A program made the position numbers and the translations under genes. DNA of 64,000 bases from Conus ventricosus (Eukaryota > Mollusca > Gastropoda > Neogastropoda > Conidae). The first letter of the stretch is position 1. Each line of letters begins with the position of its first letter. This document shows positions 1 to 11,925 of the stretch, in pieces. Under the pieces are notes generated by a model. It made no database searches. It was not told the origin of the DNA and saw only the letters and a program-made list of their open reading frames with translations. The DNA is taken from NCBI GenBank assembly GCA_018398815.1, contig CM031621.1, forward strand, positions 153,906 through 217,905, written 5' to 3'.

Positions 1-166
1 GCAGAAGACACCAGATGGCGCATGTCCGTAAACCGATGAGATCACTTCCGAGTTGTCCATTCGTCTCCCTTAGTTCGTCTGCTATTCGGAGTGTGACGTA
101 TTCATATGAGTCCTGGACGCTTTCCCCGTCCGAGATCACTAACGCACTTGTCGGGTAATTCGTCAA
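1..166 (-). CDS. Possible internal or partial exon at window edge, unknown protein
   Basis: Read on the minus strand, an acceptor-like TTTTAG with an A/T-rich tract is followed by about 54 codons without a stop, running off the window edge. The peptide contains the stretch ALVISDGESVQDSYEYVTLR and ends near LRTCAIWC. I do not recognise the family. It could be a host exon or a transposon fragment, because the neighbouring 9 kb is transposon-rich. The only support is the open frame, the acceptor and a non-repetitive composition. Confidence 0.25.
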   Translation of the reverse strand, partial: MTNYPTSALVISDGESVQDSYEYVTLRIADELRETNGQLGSDLIGLRTCAIWCLL

Positions 167-439
167 CTAAAACTTTTTTTTTAGTTTCTTTCATCATCTG
201 GACATTCCACAGAATATTCTTCAGGGAGTAGATGGTTGTCGCGCTGCGTGCTAAACGGAAGGTCAACAGATTATATCACTGAGGATCAGTCACCCAGTTA
301 ATCTTATTGATTGTCCCTGGAAGCCGGTGTTAATTGCGCGTTTGAATATTAATTGAAAACACGAACTGAAGCAACTGTGCACCTCACCCCACACCCATCT
401 CCCCCTCAGCTGCGTCCTCTTCCTCTCCCCCCTTCCCGC

Positions 440-738
440 CCTTCATCCCCCCCCCCCCCCCCCCCCCCCATTCCCCTTCCCCTACACGACTTTCTTTTAT
501 CAGCCTATTTCCCATCCTGTCACCTCTCTCTCTCTCTCTCCTCCCTCCTCTCTCTCCTCTCCTCTCCTCTCCTCTCTCTCTCCTCTCTCTCTCTTCCCCC
601 CCTCTCCATACATACACACACACACAACACTCTCTCTCTCTCTGTCTGTCCTTCTCTCTCTCCATCTCTCTCTCTCTCTCTCCTCTCTTCTCTCTCTCTT
701 CTCTCTCTCTCCTCTCACACACACACACCACACACACA

Positions 739-776
<38 letters not shown>

Positions 777-793
777 CACACACACTCACCACA

Positions 794-824
<31 letters not shown>

Positions 825-830
825 GAGTAA
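440..830. repeat. Poly-C, (CT)n and (CA)n low-complexity block
   Basis: A run of about 30 C (440-469) is followed by interrupted (CT)n and (CA)n. The long open frames on both strands here are simple translations of dinucleotide repeats and do not indicate a gene. Confidence 0.9.
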
Positions 831-1039
831 AAATTCCCAAAACGGACACAAGACAATAACCTACCGTTGCTTACAAACTTTAACAACCAAGATTTTCTAC
901 ATACTTGCTTACCACAAATCTCTCATCCGTTTACAACATAACTGATCCAGATGTTGCTGTGGAATTTTGGATCAGAACATTTACAGAAATATATGATAAA
1001 CACCCCCTCTAAAAACGATTAGAGTACGACATAATCCCA

Positions 1040-2830
1040 AACCGGCATGGTACACTAAAGAGTTACGAGGCAGGTTATCTTAGAGATCTGCTTAAACAAC
1101 ATGGCTATGAAGAGGAATCTAGAAATTGAGAAATGCAATAAATTCACAGAAGCGCAGAGAAAAAACGAAATACTACAGAACTAATTTCACAATCAAACCC
1201 AAAATTGGTATGGAGAGCTATTAACGAGCATTACAAACAATCAATCTCTTCAAAATCAACTATAATTAAAGACATCTCCGTCGAACAGCTAAACACCCAC
1301 TTTTGCACTATAGCCAATAAAAGTTGTCACGCTGATTCTTCAAGATCAAACGACCTTCAAAAACTGAAACAATATTGCCATGATAAAACATCACGCTGAA
1401 CTTAAATATTCCACCAATAACAGTATTAGAATCTATCACTACCTAACACACCTAAAACAGTCAAGTACCTGCGGGGTGGATGCCTTGACGCAAAATTCTC
1501 AAACTATCAGCTCCAGCAATTACAGATACGTTGACATACGTCTTCAATCTGTGTATCGACAAAATCATTTTCCCAATATTTTTCAAAAAAGCAAAAGTCA
1601 TTCCTATCTACAAAGCAGGTGACAGCTCAGATCCTGCAAACTACAGACCAATCTCGAATCATTCCACTCTTTCCAAACCTTTGAAAAACACATAAACAAA
1701 CACACATTACACCACCTTAATACATACCCTTGCATTCATCCAAGACAGTCCGGGTTCCGACACAACCATTCATGCCAACACAGCACTAATCAACCTGGCT
1801 GAATGATCTGGCTAAACAGCATCACAACAACAAATATTGTGTGTCCTATTATTGATTTCAAAAAAGCATTTGATGTGATAGACCACAACCTTCTTCTTAG
1901 AAAATTAAAATTTATGGCTTATCCACAGGAACTCTTACGCTTTTTCACTCATATCTCACAATAGGCAACAATGTGGAAAATTAATACAACCTTCCTCATA
2001 TTCAAACACTTTCCCCATGGCGTCCCCACAAGGCTCTATCTTGGTCCCTTATTATTCACAATTACATCAATGATCCCCTCTACAATCACATCCACCTGTG
2101 AACTTTTTGCTGATGACACAACAATCCACACAAATCATTCTGATGTTACTGTTCTTGCACAAACTTACAAGAAAGTGCGAATGATCTCGTGAAATGGACT
2201 GAACTAAATCACATGTCCCCTTCACCCTCAAAAAACTAAATCCATGCTATCACAACCAGGCAAAAAGACAAAATCTCACTCTTAAGTTTCCTCCTGTACA
2301 TCTTAAAAATGACCCGTTGAACAGTTACATGCCTCAAAGTGCTAGAATAACCATTGATAACAATATGAGCTGCAAGCTCACATAACCCACTATGCAAAAA
2401 CTTTCACAGAAAGTTTTCAACTCTCCAAAATCAAACGCTTCTCACGACCTGCATTCACGCAAGCTCTTTTTCCAGTCTCATATTCAATCATACATAGACT
2501 ATGGATCTACTCTATGGTGTGCTAGCGCTAAACACTCTCAAACCATTGTTAGCCTGCACAAGCGAGCACTCAAATTAGTCCTCCAAAAAGCAGTAGTCTT
2601 CTGGACTCAGACTAAAAAAGATTCAGTTCTCCCATTAAGTCTGAGATTAGAATACAACAAAGGATCATAAGCACAAGATTGTGTCTGGGAAGGCACCCTC
2701 AACATTATTCACAGATTCCAATAAATTCCTCAAGGACACTACCCAAACTCATGTCCCGTTCCTAGAATTGACTTATTCAAATCAGTTTAACATATTCAGG
2801 TTCCTGTCAATGGAACTCGCTCCCTGAATC
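1040..2830 (+). pseudogene. Decayed reverse transcriptase of LINE family A
   Basis: RT blocks are recognisable across several frames. Examples are KKAKVIPIYKAGDSSDPANY near 1,590-1,650, a broken SGFRHNHS block near 1,750, IDFKKAFDVIDHNLL near 1,850-1,890 (motif A), a PQGSIL block near 2,025 (motif B) and ELFADDTTIH near 2,098-2,133 (the FADD catalytic motif). A C-terminal block (LPLSLRLEYNKG) lies at 2,626-2,667 and recurs in copy 3. Many frameshifts and stops break the frame, so no functional protein is possible. Confidence 0.8.
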
Positions 2831-3039
2831 AACCAACAGCCCAATGCATATCAACCTTCAAACACCATTATTTCAACCATCTTTTGTGCCAGTACTTACA
2901 TACTCCACCATAAATCCACCACCATTCCCCCCCACCCTCTTTGCGTAATGTATGTACCGACTATTTAGAAAATGTTTTTGTACTTGAAATGCATATGTAT
3001 GTTATTTTGTTTAGTAAAGTATTCTTATAGATATAATAT

Positions 3040-3080
3040 ATATATAATATGTGGGGTGTGTGTGTGTGGTGTGTGTTGTG

Positions 3081-3111
<31 letters not shown>

Positions 3112-3208
3112 TGTGTTTGGGTGTGTTTCCTACTACCCCTGCCCTCTTGTCAATTCTGTCGAAATCTTTAGTTTTTATGTGACTTTCTCTCTCTCCTCTC
3201 TCTCTCTC

Positions 3209-3262
<54 letters not shown>

Positions 3263-3691
3263 CTCTCTCTCTCTCTCTCTCCTCCACGGGTTTTGCTGGA
3301 ATGACTTGATTTTTTATCCATATGTATCCCTTCCTACCCGTGGCGACTGGGCTAAACATTATGCATTCCCCCCCTCCATTTGTGCTTTATTTCTCCCCCC
3401 CCCCCCCTCCCCCCCTCCCCCGGTGTTTCAAAATTGATTGTTTTGTATCTCTTTGGGAATTTTTTTGATTGTCAATTGTTTTTAAACATGCTCTCTTATC
3501 GCACCCAAATCTAGCCTCTTCCTCCCCCACCCTCTCCTCTCTCCCTCCCTCCCCCCCCTCTCTCTCTCTCCCCCCTCTCTCTCTCTCTCTGCAGGCTTAC
3601 CCCGCACTCCCTTCGCTCCTGCGTCCCTCTCTCTCTCTCTCTCCTCTCTCTCTCTCCTCTCCCCTCTCTCTCTCCCCCTCTCTCTCCTCCT

Positions 3692-3725
<34 letters not shown>

Positions 3726-3740
3726 CCTTTTAAAATTTTA
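3040..3740 (+). repeat. Microsatellites inside the LINE family A 3' region
   Basis: (GT)n at about 3,050-3,118, (CT)n-rich tracts at 3,185-3,290, 3,545-3,590 and 3,620-3,690, and a poly-T at 3,694-3,725 are separated by non-repetitive LINE sequence. The same order of tracts and spacers is seen in copies 2 and 3. Confidence 0.85.
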
Positions 3741-3903
3741 ATCCCCTATTGTATGTAGTTCTAGTCACTTTTTCATGCTTCCTTTGTTTCCTTTATTTTA
3801 TATTTTTGACCCTACACAGGCGAGGGCTGGGGTAAAAAAGCACATCATGCTTATCTATTATCCTCGTAAATAAAGAATTTGTCTTGTCTTGTCTTGTCTC
3901 TCT

Positions 3904-3946
<43 letters not shown>

Positions 3947-4122
3947 TCAATTCAATTCAAATTCAATTTCAAATTTAATCCTTTGAAACCCCCGCTGGGG
4001 GATGGAGGGTACAAATGTAACAAAGAAATACGAAACTCACTCAGAACAATTGTGTGAACCCAAATTGCGAAATGCTGAATTCTGGTGAACTGAACGATCT
4101 CATTAAACAATCTTCCCATTTT

Positions 4123-5917
4123 TTAGAAACTTACAATATTCAAACAAATGCGTCTTCCTTTTTGAAATAAATTACAAAAGTTGAAAACAGACTTTGGTTT
4201 TAGATATTTTTTAGGGATGAATTTTTCACGAAGTTCATTATATTTTGGACATTCCATGATGCAATGGAATTCATCTCCAATTTCACCCATTTCACAGTTA
4301 CGACAAATACGCAATTCTCTTGGAACATTATGGTGTCTTCCAATTTCAATTTGCAATTTATGGTTACTACATCTAACTTTGAATAAAGGTATAACATAAA
4401 TATCTGGTAAGGAAGAAATATAATGTTCTTTTCCAAAGACAGTCTTTATACTTTTATAGAATACACACTTGTTGCTGTTTTCAAGAGAACTGCGCCAATG
4501 ACGAGCATAATTATTTTGCAACTCCTTTTTAACACACTTACATAAGTTATTTCTGTTTGTGAATGAATGAGATTCCCAAACACAATCAAAACCAGTTTCA
4601 AATAAAATGCTTTTAACATAACTAAGCCATGGTGAAACGAAAATTCCTTTTGTATATAGTTCATGTAAGATATTATATACTTTGTTTGAATACTTCTTAG
4701 AATCAGGAACAACTAAGTTAGCCCAGAACCTTATCATTCTTACTTTAATCAGTACAGATAAAGGATAGATTCCGGTTTCAACCATAAATCATTGAAGTCA
4801 TTGTAGTTTTATTTAATCTAAATAAATACTTTAAAAAACGTAACTGTAACTTTCTAATATATCAACATTTTCATAACCCCAAATTTCACAACCATACAAC
4901 AACACAGGTACAACTATGGAATAAAATAATTGTATGCAAACATCAATTGGCAATTTCTGCTTCCTTGCAGTTTGTAATACTGAAAACATTGCCTTGAGAG
5001 CCTGATTATAAGCACATTTTTTTGCTTTGTAAAACGAACCTGTTCTGCTGAACTCGATGCCTAAGTATTTAATTGAATTAAGAACCTCTATTTTTTCATT
5101 CCCAAAGAAAAAATTTTCACGCATACTATTTCGACCATGAAAGACAACTATTTTTGTTTTCTTTGGATTTACTTCTAATTGCCATTGCATGCAATATATA
5201 TGTAAGGCATTAAGTTCTTTTTGCAAAGCTGATTTAGAATTTGCCAGTAAAATTGTATCATCAGCATATAACAATACAAGCAATTTAATAAACTGTTCAA
5301 GTTTTAACTCTTGCGTTAAATCATATTCTAGAGTAGAACAGTTATTGTCAATAAGGAACTGTTGTAGATCATTTAAAAAATAATGAAAACAATAAGGGTG
5401 AAAGGTTTTCTCCTTGACGAACTCCCCTAAAACTGCCAAAGAACTCTGATTTTTGACCATTTAGAAAAATGCACGATTTTATTTGATCATACATATTGAT
5501 TACAACGTGCAGAATTTTCCCAGATATGCCTTGACTCAACAGTTTGTGCCATAAAGCATGTCTCCAAATAGAATCAAATGCCTTTCTGTAATCAATAAAA
5601 GCACAGTATAATTTTCCATTGTTGATTGCAAACATGTCAATCAATGATTTAAGAACAAAAGCATGGTCAAGCGTTGAATGCATGCGTCTAAAACCTGCTT
5701 GGTTTTCTGAAATAAGTCCATTCATTTCAACAAAATAAGTAAGTCTGCTATTTAGAATTGACGTGAATAATTTGCCTACACAACTTAACAGTGTTATCCC
5801 TCTGTAGTTATTGCAGTCTTGTTGATCTCCTTTGCCTTTATAGAGTGGTACAATTAACCCTGTCACCCAATCTTCTGGTATAATACCAGAATCCAAAACA
5901 CGATTAAACAATAACAA
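4123..5917 (-). pseudogene. LINE family B reverse transcriptase and C-terminal domain, frameshifted
   Basis: Three overlapping open segments (5,917-5,369; 5,460-4,831; 4,785-4,123) together give one RT. Visible blocks are GLIVPLYKGKGDQQDCNNYR with GITLLS, ENQAGFRR, AFIDYRKAFDSIWRHAL (motif A), FRGVRQGENLSPLLFSLF (motif B), VLLYADDTILLANS (YADD catalytic motif) and NPKKTKIVVF. The distal segment ends with a CxxC...H...C-type block (ICRNCEMG, EFHCIMECP). Frameshifts between segments mean no intact protein, but the low number of lesions suggests a fairly young insertion. Confidence 0.85.
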
Positions 5918-6316
5918 TAAAACTTTGTCATATAAGGAACACTATTCTTTATATATTCATTCCTTACTAAATCAACTCCTGCTGCTTATTATTCTTTAAA
6001 CATTTAATGACTCTTTCAATTTCATCCTCAGTAATTGAATCATTTAAAATGTCTAGATTGATATTTCCTTCAGATACTTCGTTACTAAAAATGATATCAT
6101 TACATCCAGTATTTTGATTAAGGGACTGGAAATGATTTTTAAGCTCTTCAAGAGGTATAGGGCACGATGAAGCTTTTTTGCCTTTAATTTTCCTCCAATA
6201 ATCCCTTGGATTTCTAGTTTTTAAAGCTCGCAGTTCTCTATGGCCATTTTCTCGTTGCTCTTCTTTCAGATCGTCTCAAAACATTTTATATTCTTTGCTT
6301 TTAGCAGCAAGATTAT

Positions 6317-7010
6317 TTAGATTGGGCACAGTATTTGAACATTTAACTTTATGCTTTGCTTTAAAGTACTGGCTTCGAGAAACTTTACACTCCTTATCAA
6401 ACCAGCTTTGATTCTGCCTCGTTGAATATCTATTATTGTAAGTATAGAGTAAGTACCAAATGTATCCTTCGCTGAATCAACAAGAATTGACGAAACCCGC
6501 TTATTCATTTCACTGATTGATATTGTGCCTTGTTCAAATAAAGTTACAATTTCATCAGCATTGTAATTTGCTAAATGTTCTTTATATTCATTACATTTGT
6601 TGTTATCCCATCTTCTAATCTCTGCACCATCATACCTTTGATGCAGAGAGTGTTTAGTACCATTAGATTCATTGAAAACAAACACGTTTTAACTGAAGAG
6701 ACAGGCATAATGGGCAATGCACATCAGAGAACAACGCATCAAAAACATCAACTTTAAACTTACTTGCATTTTCCATCAAATATCTAGAACCAATGATATA
6801 ATCAACAACTGTGCTTCCTTTACATGTGCATGTTCCAATACCAGCATCTGAACCAATTCTTCCGTTAAAAATGTATATTGACAGTGATTACATAAATCTA
6901 AGAGACGATAACCATAATTATTTGGCCTCTGCTTATCTTGAGATGATCTTTGACAAGGTTGGAAATTATCTTCGCTCATATCATAGAGAACATCGGAGAA
7001 CACAGACTGA
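6317..7010 (-). pseudogene. LINE family B endonuclease C-terminus and linker, decayed
   Basis: Minus-strand fragments include RSSQDKQRPNNYGYRLLDLC at about 6,975-6,900, an IGSDAGIGTC-like and STVVDYIIGSRYL-like block, and a LSDVHCPL-like block near 6,715. These match the end of apurinic-type endonuclease domains of LINEs (the SDH/C-P-L signature). The following linker has the segment EHLANYNADEIVTLFEQGTI. Frameshifts and a stop interrupt the frame, and the N-terminal half of the endonuclease is missing. Confidence 0.7.
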
Positions 7011-7011
7011 G

Positions 7012-7012
<1 letters not shown>

Positions 7013-7092
<80 letters not shown>
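7013..7092. repeat. (CA)n microsatellite
   Basis: About 40 uninterrupted CA units sit at the truncated 5' end of LINE family B. Confidence 0.95.
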
Positions 7093-7187
7093 GCGGTACC
7101 ACCTGTACAGACACAAGAGCGCGCGTGGTCTGTTTTTCTTAGGGTTTGTTTTCTGTCTTTTTCTTTTGCCTGCCCTTTTTCCATCCA

Positions 7188-7261
<74 letters not shown>

Positions 7262-7437
7262 CCCCATTATTTCAACCATCTTATGTGCCAGTACTTACAT
7301 ACTCCGCCATAAATCCACCACCAATCACCACCACCCTCTTTGCCTTATGTATGTACCTGACTATTTAGGAAGTGTTTTTGTACTTGAAATGCACATGTAT
7401 GTTATTTTGTTTAGTAAGTATGTCTTATATGAGTACA

Positions 7438-7500
<63 letters not shown>

Positions 7501-7565
7501 TGTGTGTTTTCCTACTACCTCCTGCCCTCTTGTCATTCTGTCGAAATGCTTGTGTTCTTATGTGA

Positions 7566-7661
<96 letters not shown>

Positions 7662-7904
7662 ACGGTTCTGCTGGAATGACTTGATTTTTTATCCATATGA
7701 TATCCCTTCCTACCCGTGGCGACTGGCTATCATTATGCATTTCCCACCTCCATTTGTGCTTTATTTCTTCCCCTCCCCCGGTGTTTCAAAATTGATTGTT
7801 TTGTATCTCTTTGAAAATTTTTTGATTGTCAGATTGTTCTAAACATGCTCTCTTATCGCACCCACTCTAGCCTCTTTCTCCCCCACCCTCTCTCTCTCTC
7901 TCTC

Positions 7905-7948
<44 letters not shown>

Positions 7949-8037
7949 CCTCCCTCCCCCCCCTCTCTCTCTCTCTCTCTCCCCCCCCTCTCTCTCTCTC
8001 TCTCTGCAGGCTTACCCCGCACTCCCTTCGCTCCTGC

Positions 8038-8125
<88 letters not shown>

Positions 8126-8312
8126 TTCCCTTCTTCTTCCCCTTTTTAAATTTAATCCCCTATTGTATTGTAGTTCTAGTCACTTTGCATGCTTCCTTTG
8201 TTGCCTTTTATTTTATATTGTTGACCCTACACAGGGCGAGGACTGGATGTAAAAAAGCACATCAGTGCTTATCTATTATCCTCGTAAATAAAGAATTTTG
8301 TCTTGTCTTGTC
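7262..8312 (+). mobile_element. LINE family A copy 2, 3' end only
   Basis: The sequence starts at the equivalent of position 2,868 in copy 1 and continues co-linearly to the AATAAAGAATTTTG and (TCTTG)n tail. It contains (GT)n (7,442-7,503), (CT)n (7,566-7,657) and further (CT)n (7,890-8,118) tracts at the sites seen in copy 1. It is flanked on the 5' side by (CT)n (7,195-7,260), so it looks like a 5'-truncated insertion next to or into a CT tract. Confidence 0.85.
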
Positions 8313-8313
8313 T

Positions 8314-8366
<53 letters not shown>

Positions 8367-8389
8367 CTCTCTCATCTCTCTCCTCTCTC

Positions 8390-8839
8390 AAAAGATTCAA
8401 GTTCTCCCCTTAAGTCTGAGATTAGAATACAACAAAGGGATCATGATGCATAGATTGTGTCTGGGAAAGCACCTTCAACATTAGTTCATTAGTTCATTTG
8501 TTCATTAGTTCACAGATTCTCAATTAATTCCTCAAGGACCCCACCCAAACTTCGTGTCCCTGTCCCTAGAATTGACTTATTCATATCCAGTTTAACATAT
8601 TCAGGTTCCTGTTAATGGAACTCGCTCCCTGAATCAACCAAACAACGCCAATGCATATCAACCTTCAAACACCATTACTTCAACCATCTTATGTGCCAGT
8701 ACTTGCATGCTCCGCCATAAATCCACCACCTACCACCACCACCCTCTTTGCCTTTCTGTATGAACCTATTTAGAAAGTGTTTTGTACTTGAAATGCACAT
8801 GTTATTCTGTTTAATAAGTGTGTCTTATGTGAGTACGTG

Positions 8840-8923
<84 letters not shown>

Positions 8924-8978
8924 CCCACTACCTCCTGCCCTCTTATCATTATGTCGTTATGCTTGTATTCTTATGCGA

Positions 8979-9068
<90 letters not shown>

Positions 9069-9450
9069 GGTTCTGCTGGAATGACTTGATTTATTATCTA
9101 CATGACATTCTCCCCCCCCCCCCCCCCCCCCCTCCCCCCGCCCCTCTACCCGTGGTGACTGGGCTATATCATTATGCATTTTCCCCCTTCCATTTGTGTT
9201 TTATTTTCTGCTTTTCTTTCTTTCTTTTTTTGCCACTGGTGCTTCAAAATCGATTGTCTTGCATTCCTTGAAATTTTTTTATTGTCAGATTGATTTAAAC
9301 ATGCTCTTTCCCGCACCCACTCTCGCTTCTTATTCCCTCTCTCCCTCCAGCTTTCTCTATCGCCCTTCCCTGCACTCCTTTCGCTCCTGCGTCTCTCTCC
9401 TCTCTCTCTCTCTCTCCTCCTCTCTCTCTCTCACTCTCTCTCCTTCTCTC

Positions 9451-9501
<51 letters not shown>

Positions 9502-9673
9502 TTGTACATATTTTTTCCGTATCGTATTGTAGTTCTTGTCACTTTTGCGTGCTTCTTTTGTTGCCTTATCTTATTTTGCATTGTTGACCCTACTCAGGGC
9601 GAGGACTGGATGTAAAAAAGCTCAGTGCTTATCTATTATCCTCGTAAATAAAGAATTTTATCTTGTCTTGTCT

Positions 9674-9678
<5 letters not shown>
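8390..9678 (+). mobile_element. LINE family A copy 3, 3' end only
   Basis: The sequence starts at the equivalent of about 2,612 in copy 1, retaining the RT C-terminal block (LPLSLRLEYNKG, then MHRLCLGKH). It runs to the AATAAAGAATTTTA plus (TCTTG)n tail. A four-fold TTAGTTCATT-like repeat (8,483-8,512) is an internal expansion. The internal microsatellites (8,841-8,920 GT; 8,983-9,066 CT; 9,395-9,490 CT) lie at the same places as in copies 1 and 2. Confidence 0.85.
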
Positions 9679-9726
<48 letters not shown>

Positions 9727-9737
9727 CTCTCTCTCTC

Positions 9738-9782
<45 letters not shown>
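9669..9782. repeat. (CT)n microsatellite after the LINE tail
   Basis: Interrupted CT repeats directly follow the (TCTTG)n tail of copy 3, as they also do after copies 1 and 2. Confidence 0.9.
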
Positions 9783-9784
<2 letters not shown>

Positions 9785-10420
9785 AGTCTAAGTTGGTCCC
9801 ACACGACGACGTACCCAAGTCGTCTCTTAAATGTGCACGTGCATGTGCTCGCTCCCATGTGTGTGTGTGCGTGTGTGTGTGTGTGTTCAAGATAAGTAGA
9901 AAACAGTGCGTGAATTTCTGGTCCTTCAACCTCACGGCGTTGCTTGTCATGTGGTCACTTTCCTGCCAGCGTTTGCATTGCAAAGCCAGTGGTTCAAAAT
10001 CAACAAAATGGCGACGAAATCAGTTTCATTTGTAAACGATTAGCTGATATAGTTGTTTAGTAATCGTTCGAAAGTGGATCCGCTTCCTAGTGGCGTTTTT
10101 TTTTAAAGTATGGATACAGTAAATTGACAGGAATGCTGTCGACAGCGCCTGCTTTTAGCCAGTTTAAGAATTGTTTACATTAAGATTAAAGATTATTCTG
10201 ATAACTGTATTGAAATCTGTTTTGTTGTTGTTGTTGCTGTTGTTGTTGTTGCTTAATTCCATGACAGAATTTTTTTTCTTTTGAGGTGAACCCTGAAAGG
10301 GTCTTGTGTGGATGACTTGGCTCTGTCGAAACAGAAACTGACAACGCATGGATCGCTCTCCTTTTCAGTGACCTTGGTTGTATACAGGCGGTAAATTTCA
10401 CCATAAGCAATCACTGTTTG
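9783..10420. other. Intergenic sequence, no gene recognised
   Basis: Apart from a short GT run (9,857-9,887) and a (TTG)n run (10,222-10,252) I see no supported feature. The short open frames have no recognisable domains. Confidence 0.5.
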
Positions 10421-10640
10421 TGTGGGGGCCTGGTTGCGTCAGTGGTCGAGTTCTAAGTACACTAGCGGACGTGAGTTCGAAACCCGTTGATGTTGAACAT
10501 ATATACTGACAATATCTCTCCCTGTCTTTTCTCATTGTCCTTTGGGCAGCAAACAGAAAGATAGGTGCCCGCCAGTTCTCTCAGCTGTATCATCATGACA
10601 CCTTTGGTGGGCGGAAATAAACGTTACAAACCTAAACGCA
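10421..10640 (+). mobile_element. tRNA-derived SINE-like element
   Basis: A tRNA-like head is visible: an A-box-like TGGTTGCGTCAGTGGTCGA and, about 35 bases on, a B-box-like GAGTTCGAAACCC. An unrelated body follows, ending with a GGGCGGAAATAAACG segment. This is the layout of a polymerase III SINE. No second copy is clearly visible in the window, so the call rests on the two boxes. Confidence 0.5.
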
Positions 10641-11060
10641 ACTAAAGTCACTGTCAACTGAATTCATCACCATATCCCATTCGTTGGGTGTGGACTTTAA
10701 ACCTGAATGTATCTAACGGCATTGTCATTTCATCTGCCATATCACATTTAGTGGATGTGAGAGTGAAACCAGTGTCTAACTACCGTCATTGTCATTTCAT
10801 CTGCCATATCACCTTCAGTGGATGTGAGAGTGACACCTGTGTGTAACTAACGTCATTGTCATTTCATCTGCCATATCACAACTACTGGGTGATGGCGTAA
10901 AACCTTGATGTAACTGACGTCACTTCCACACCATCTACTACATCGCACCTTGTGGGTGATGGCGTTCAACCGGAATATAACAAATGCCTCTGTCATTCCA
11001 TCTGCTACATCACGTCTAGTGGGTGACGGCATTAAACGTGACTTAACTGTCAGACTCATG
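10640..11060. repeat. Degenerate ~60 bp minisatellite
   Basis: Diverged units share ATTTCATCTGCCATATCAC, then AGTGGRTG, then a variant of AACTAACGTCATTGTC. About six to seven copies are present, and a stray related unit lies at 11,585-11,645. Similar words occur at 30,440-30,480, so the unit may derive from a dispersed repeat. Confidence 0.65.
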
Positions 11061-11307
11061 CAACTGCCAGGGTACTATTCTTTTAGAATGTTGGGACTTG
11101 CATGATGTGGGACACAAACATTTTACAGCAGATTCCATGAAAATCTTGTTCAGAGATGTTCCGCCAGAGTGATCTTTGAATTCTTGAAAGAGACGAATAT
11201 TTTTCATCAGATCTGAGATTTTACAGTGGAAAGATTTTTAGGTGGGTTTTTTAGAAGATGTATTTCAAAGAGTTGTGTGAGTGAATGATTTGTGAGTTGA
11301 TTTTAAC

Positions 11308-11405
11308 GTGATGACAGCCCTGATGTGGCCCTTTGCGGTCGGCTGGGCTCTAAGCAACATTACCTTACCTTACCTTACCTTACCTTACCTTACCTTACCT
11401 TACCT
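11308..11405 (+). mobile_element. 60-bp GCCCTGATGTGGCCC module with (TTACC)n tail, copy 1
   Basis: The module AGCCCTGATGTGGCCCTTTG ... GCTGGGCTCTAAGCAACATT is followed by about nine TTACC units. The same module with other tails occurs at 16,018, 44,416 and 61,381. It looks like the conserved 3' end of a SINE or LINE family. Confidence 0.7.
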
Positions 11406-11689
11406 GACTGGCTCTGAATAGAAGCCTGCAGCTTCCACAGCCAGATCTGGCAGGTCGAATCCTGCTTTGTGCCCATGTAATTTATTTTTTTTTATGCCTG
11501 TCTTAATCTGTTGTCGTTCTGGTGGTATCAGTGGTGTCTTCCAATCCCCAGCCCTTTCCCCCAATTTGCTTTAAATAATCATCTGTGTCTGCCATATCAT
11601 CTGAGGTAGGGGAAGGCGTTAGACCTGAACGTCATTAACGTAGGACTCTGCCACGGTAGGGCTGGTTTTGTTCATTTCTGATGAATTTT

Positions 11690-11925
11690 TAATGTAATGT
11701 AATTAATAGCGAACCGCCAAGAAAACGTAGACAAGCGAATCACAAGACAAAACACGACGCGTTTCGACCTCTTAGGTCTTCTTCCGTTAAGATACAAAAC
11801 ATTCAGGACAACGAAAATGAACGAGCAGTCACTTATCTTCATTCACTTCAGCACAAGATGGGCATTGAATGTTTGTCTATGTTTTCTTGGCGGTTCGCTA
11901 TTAATTACATTTAAAATGTGTTTAG
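11690..11925. mobile_element. Inverted-repeat element (MITE or Penelope-like end)
   Basis: A near-perfect inverted repeat of about 40 bp bounds the element. The left arm (11,694-11,736) contains TAATAGCGAACCGCCAAGAA and the right arm (11,871-11,910) is its reverse complement with two or three changes. The arms enclose about 135 bp. The interior holds the short hairpin CGACCTCTTAGGTC. A partial arm (GGGCGGTTCGCTAAC) recurs at 42,187. No open frame of note is present. Class is uncertain. Confidence 0.6.

Larger units (their letters stand above)
830..3905 (+). mobile_element. Non-LTR retrotransposon, LINE family A copy 1 (longest copy, decayed)
   Basis: The stretch reads as a decayed LINE on +. 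Reverse transcriptase remnants occupy about 1,040-2,900 and a long 3' untranslated part follows to about 3,900. The 3' end is an AATAAAGAATTT block followed by a (TCTTG)n tail. From 2,612 onward the sequence is shared with two shorter copies at 7,262-8,312 and 8,390-9,678, which defines it as a family. Its 3' part contains (GT)n at 3,050-3,118 and three (CT)n-rich tracts at places matching the other copies. The 5' boundary is uncertain. The tail and RT type suggest a CR1/L2/Rex-like clade, which is inference. Confidence 0.8.
3940..7012 (-). mobile_element. Non-LTR retrotransposon, LINE family B, 5'-truncated, minus strand
   Basis: Minus-strand order is the end of an endonuclease domain (7,010 to about 6,680), a linker, a reverse transcriptase (5,917-4,831), a C-terminal cysteine/histidine-rich region (4,785-4,123) and a 3' end with (AATTC)-like repeats near 3,942-3,980. 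It is truncated at the 5' end exactly where a (CA)n tract begins (7,013). It differs in sequence and orientation from LINE family A, which lies on both sides. Clade is unresolved. Confidence 0.85.

Noticed and set aside
11000..11300. Additional exon candidates in short frames of 60-75 codons
   Set aside because: They fall in the degenerate 60-bp repeat and show no motif or splice signals.
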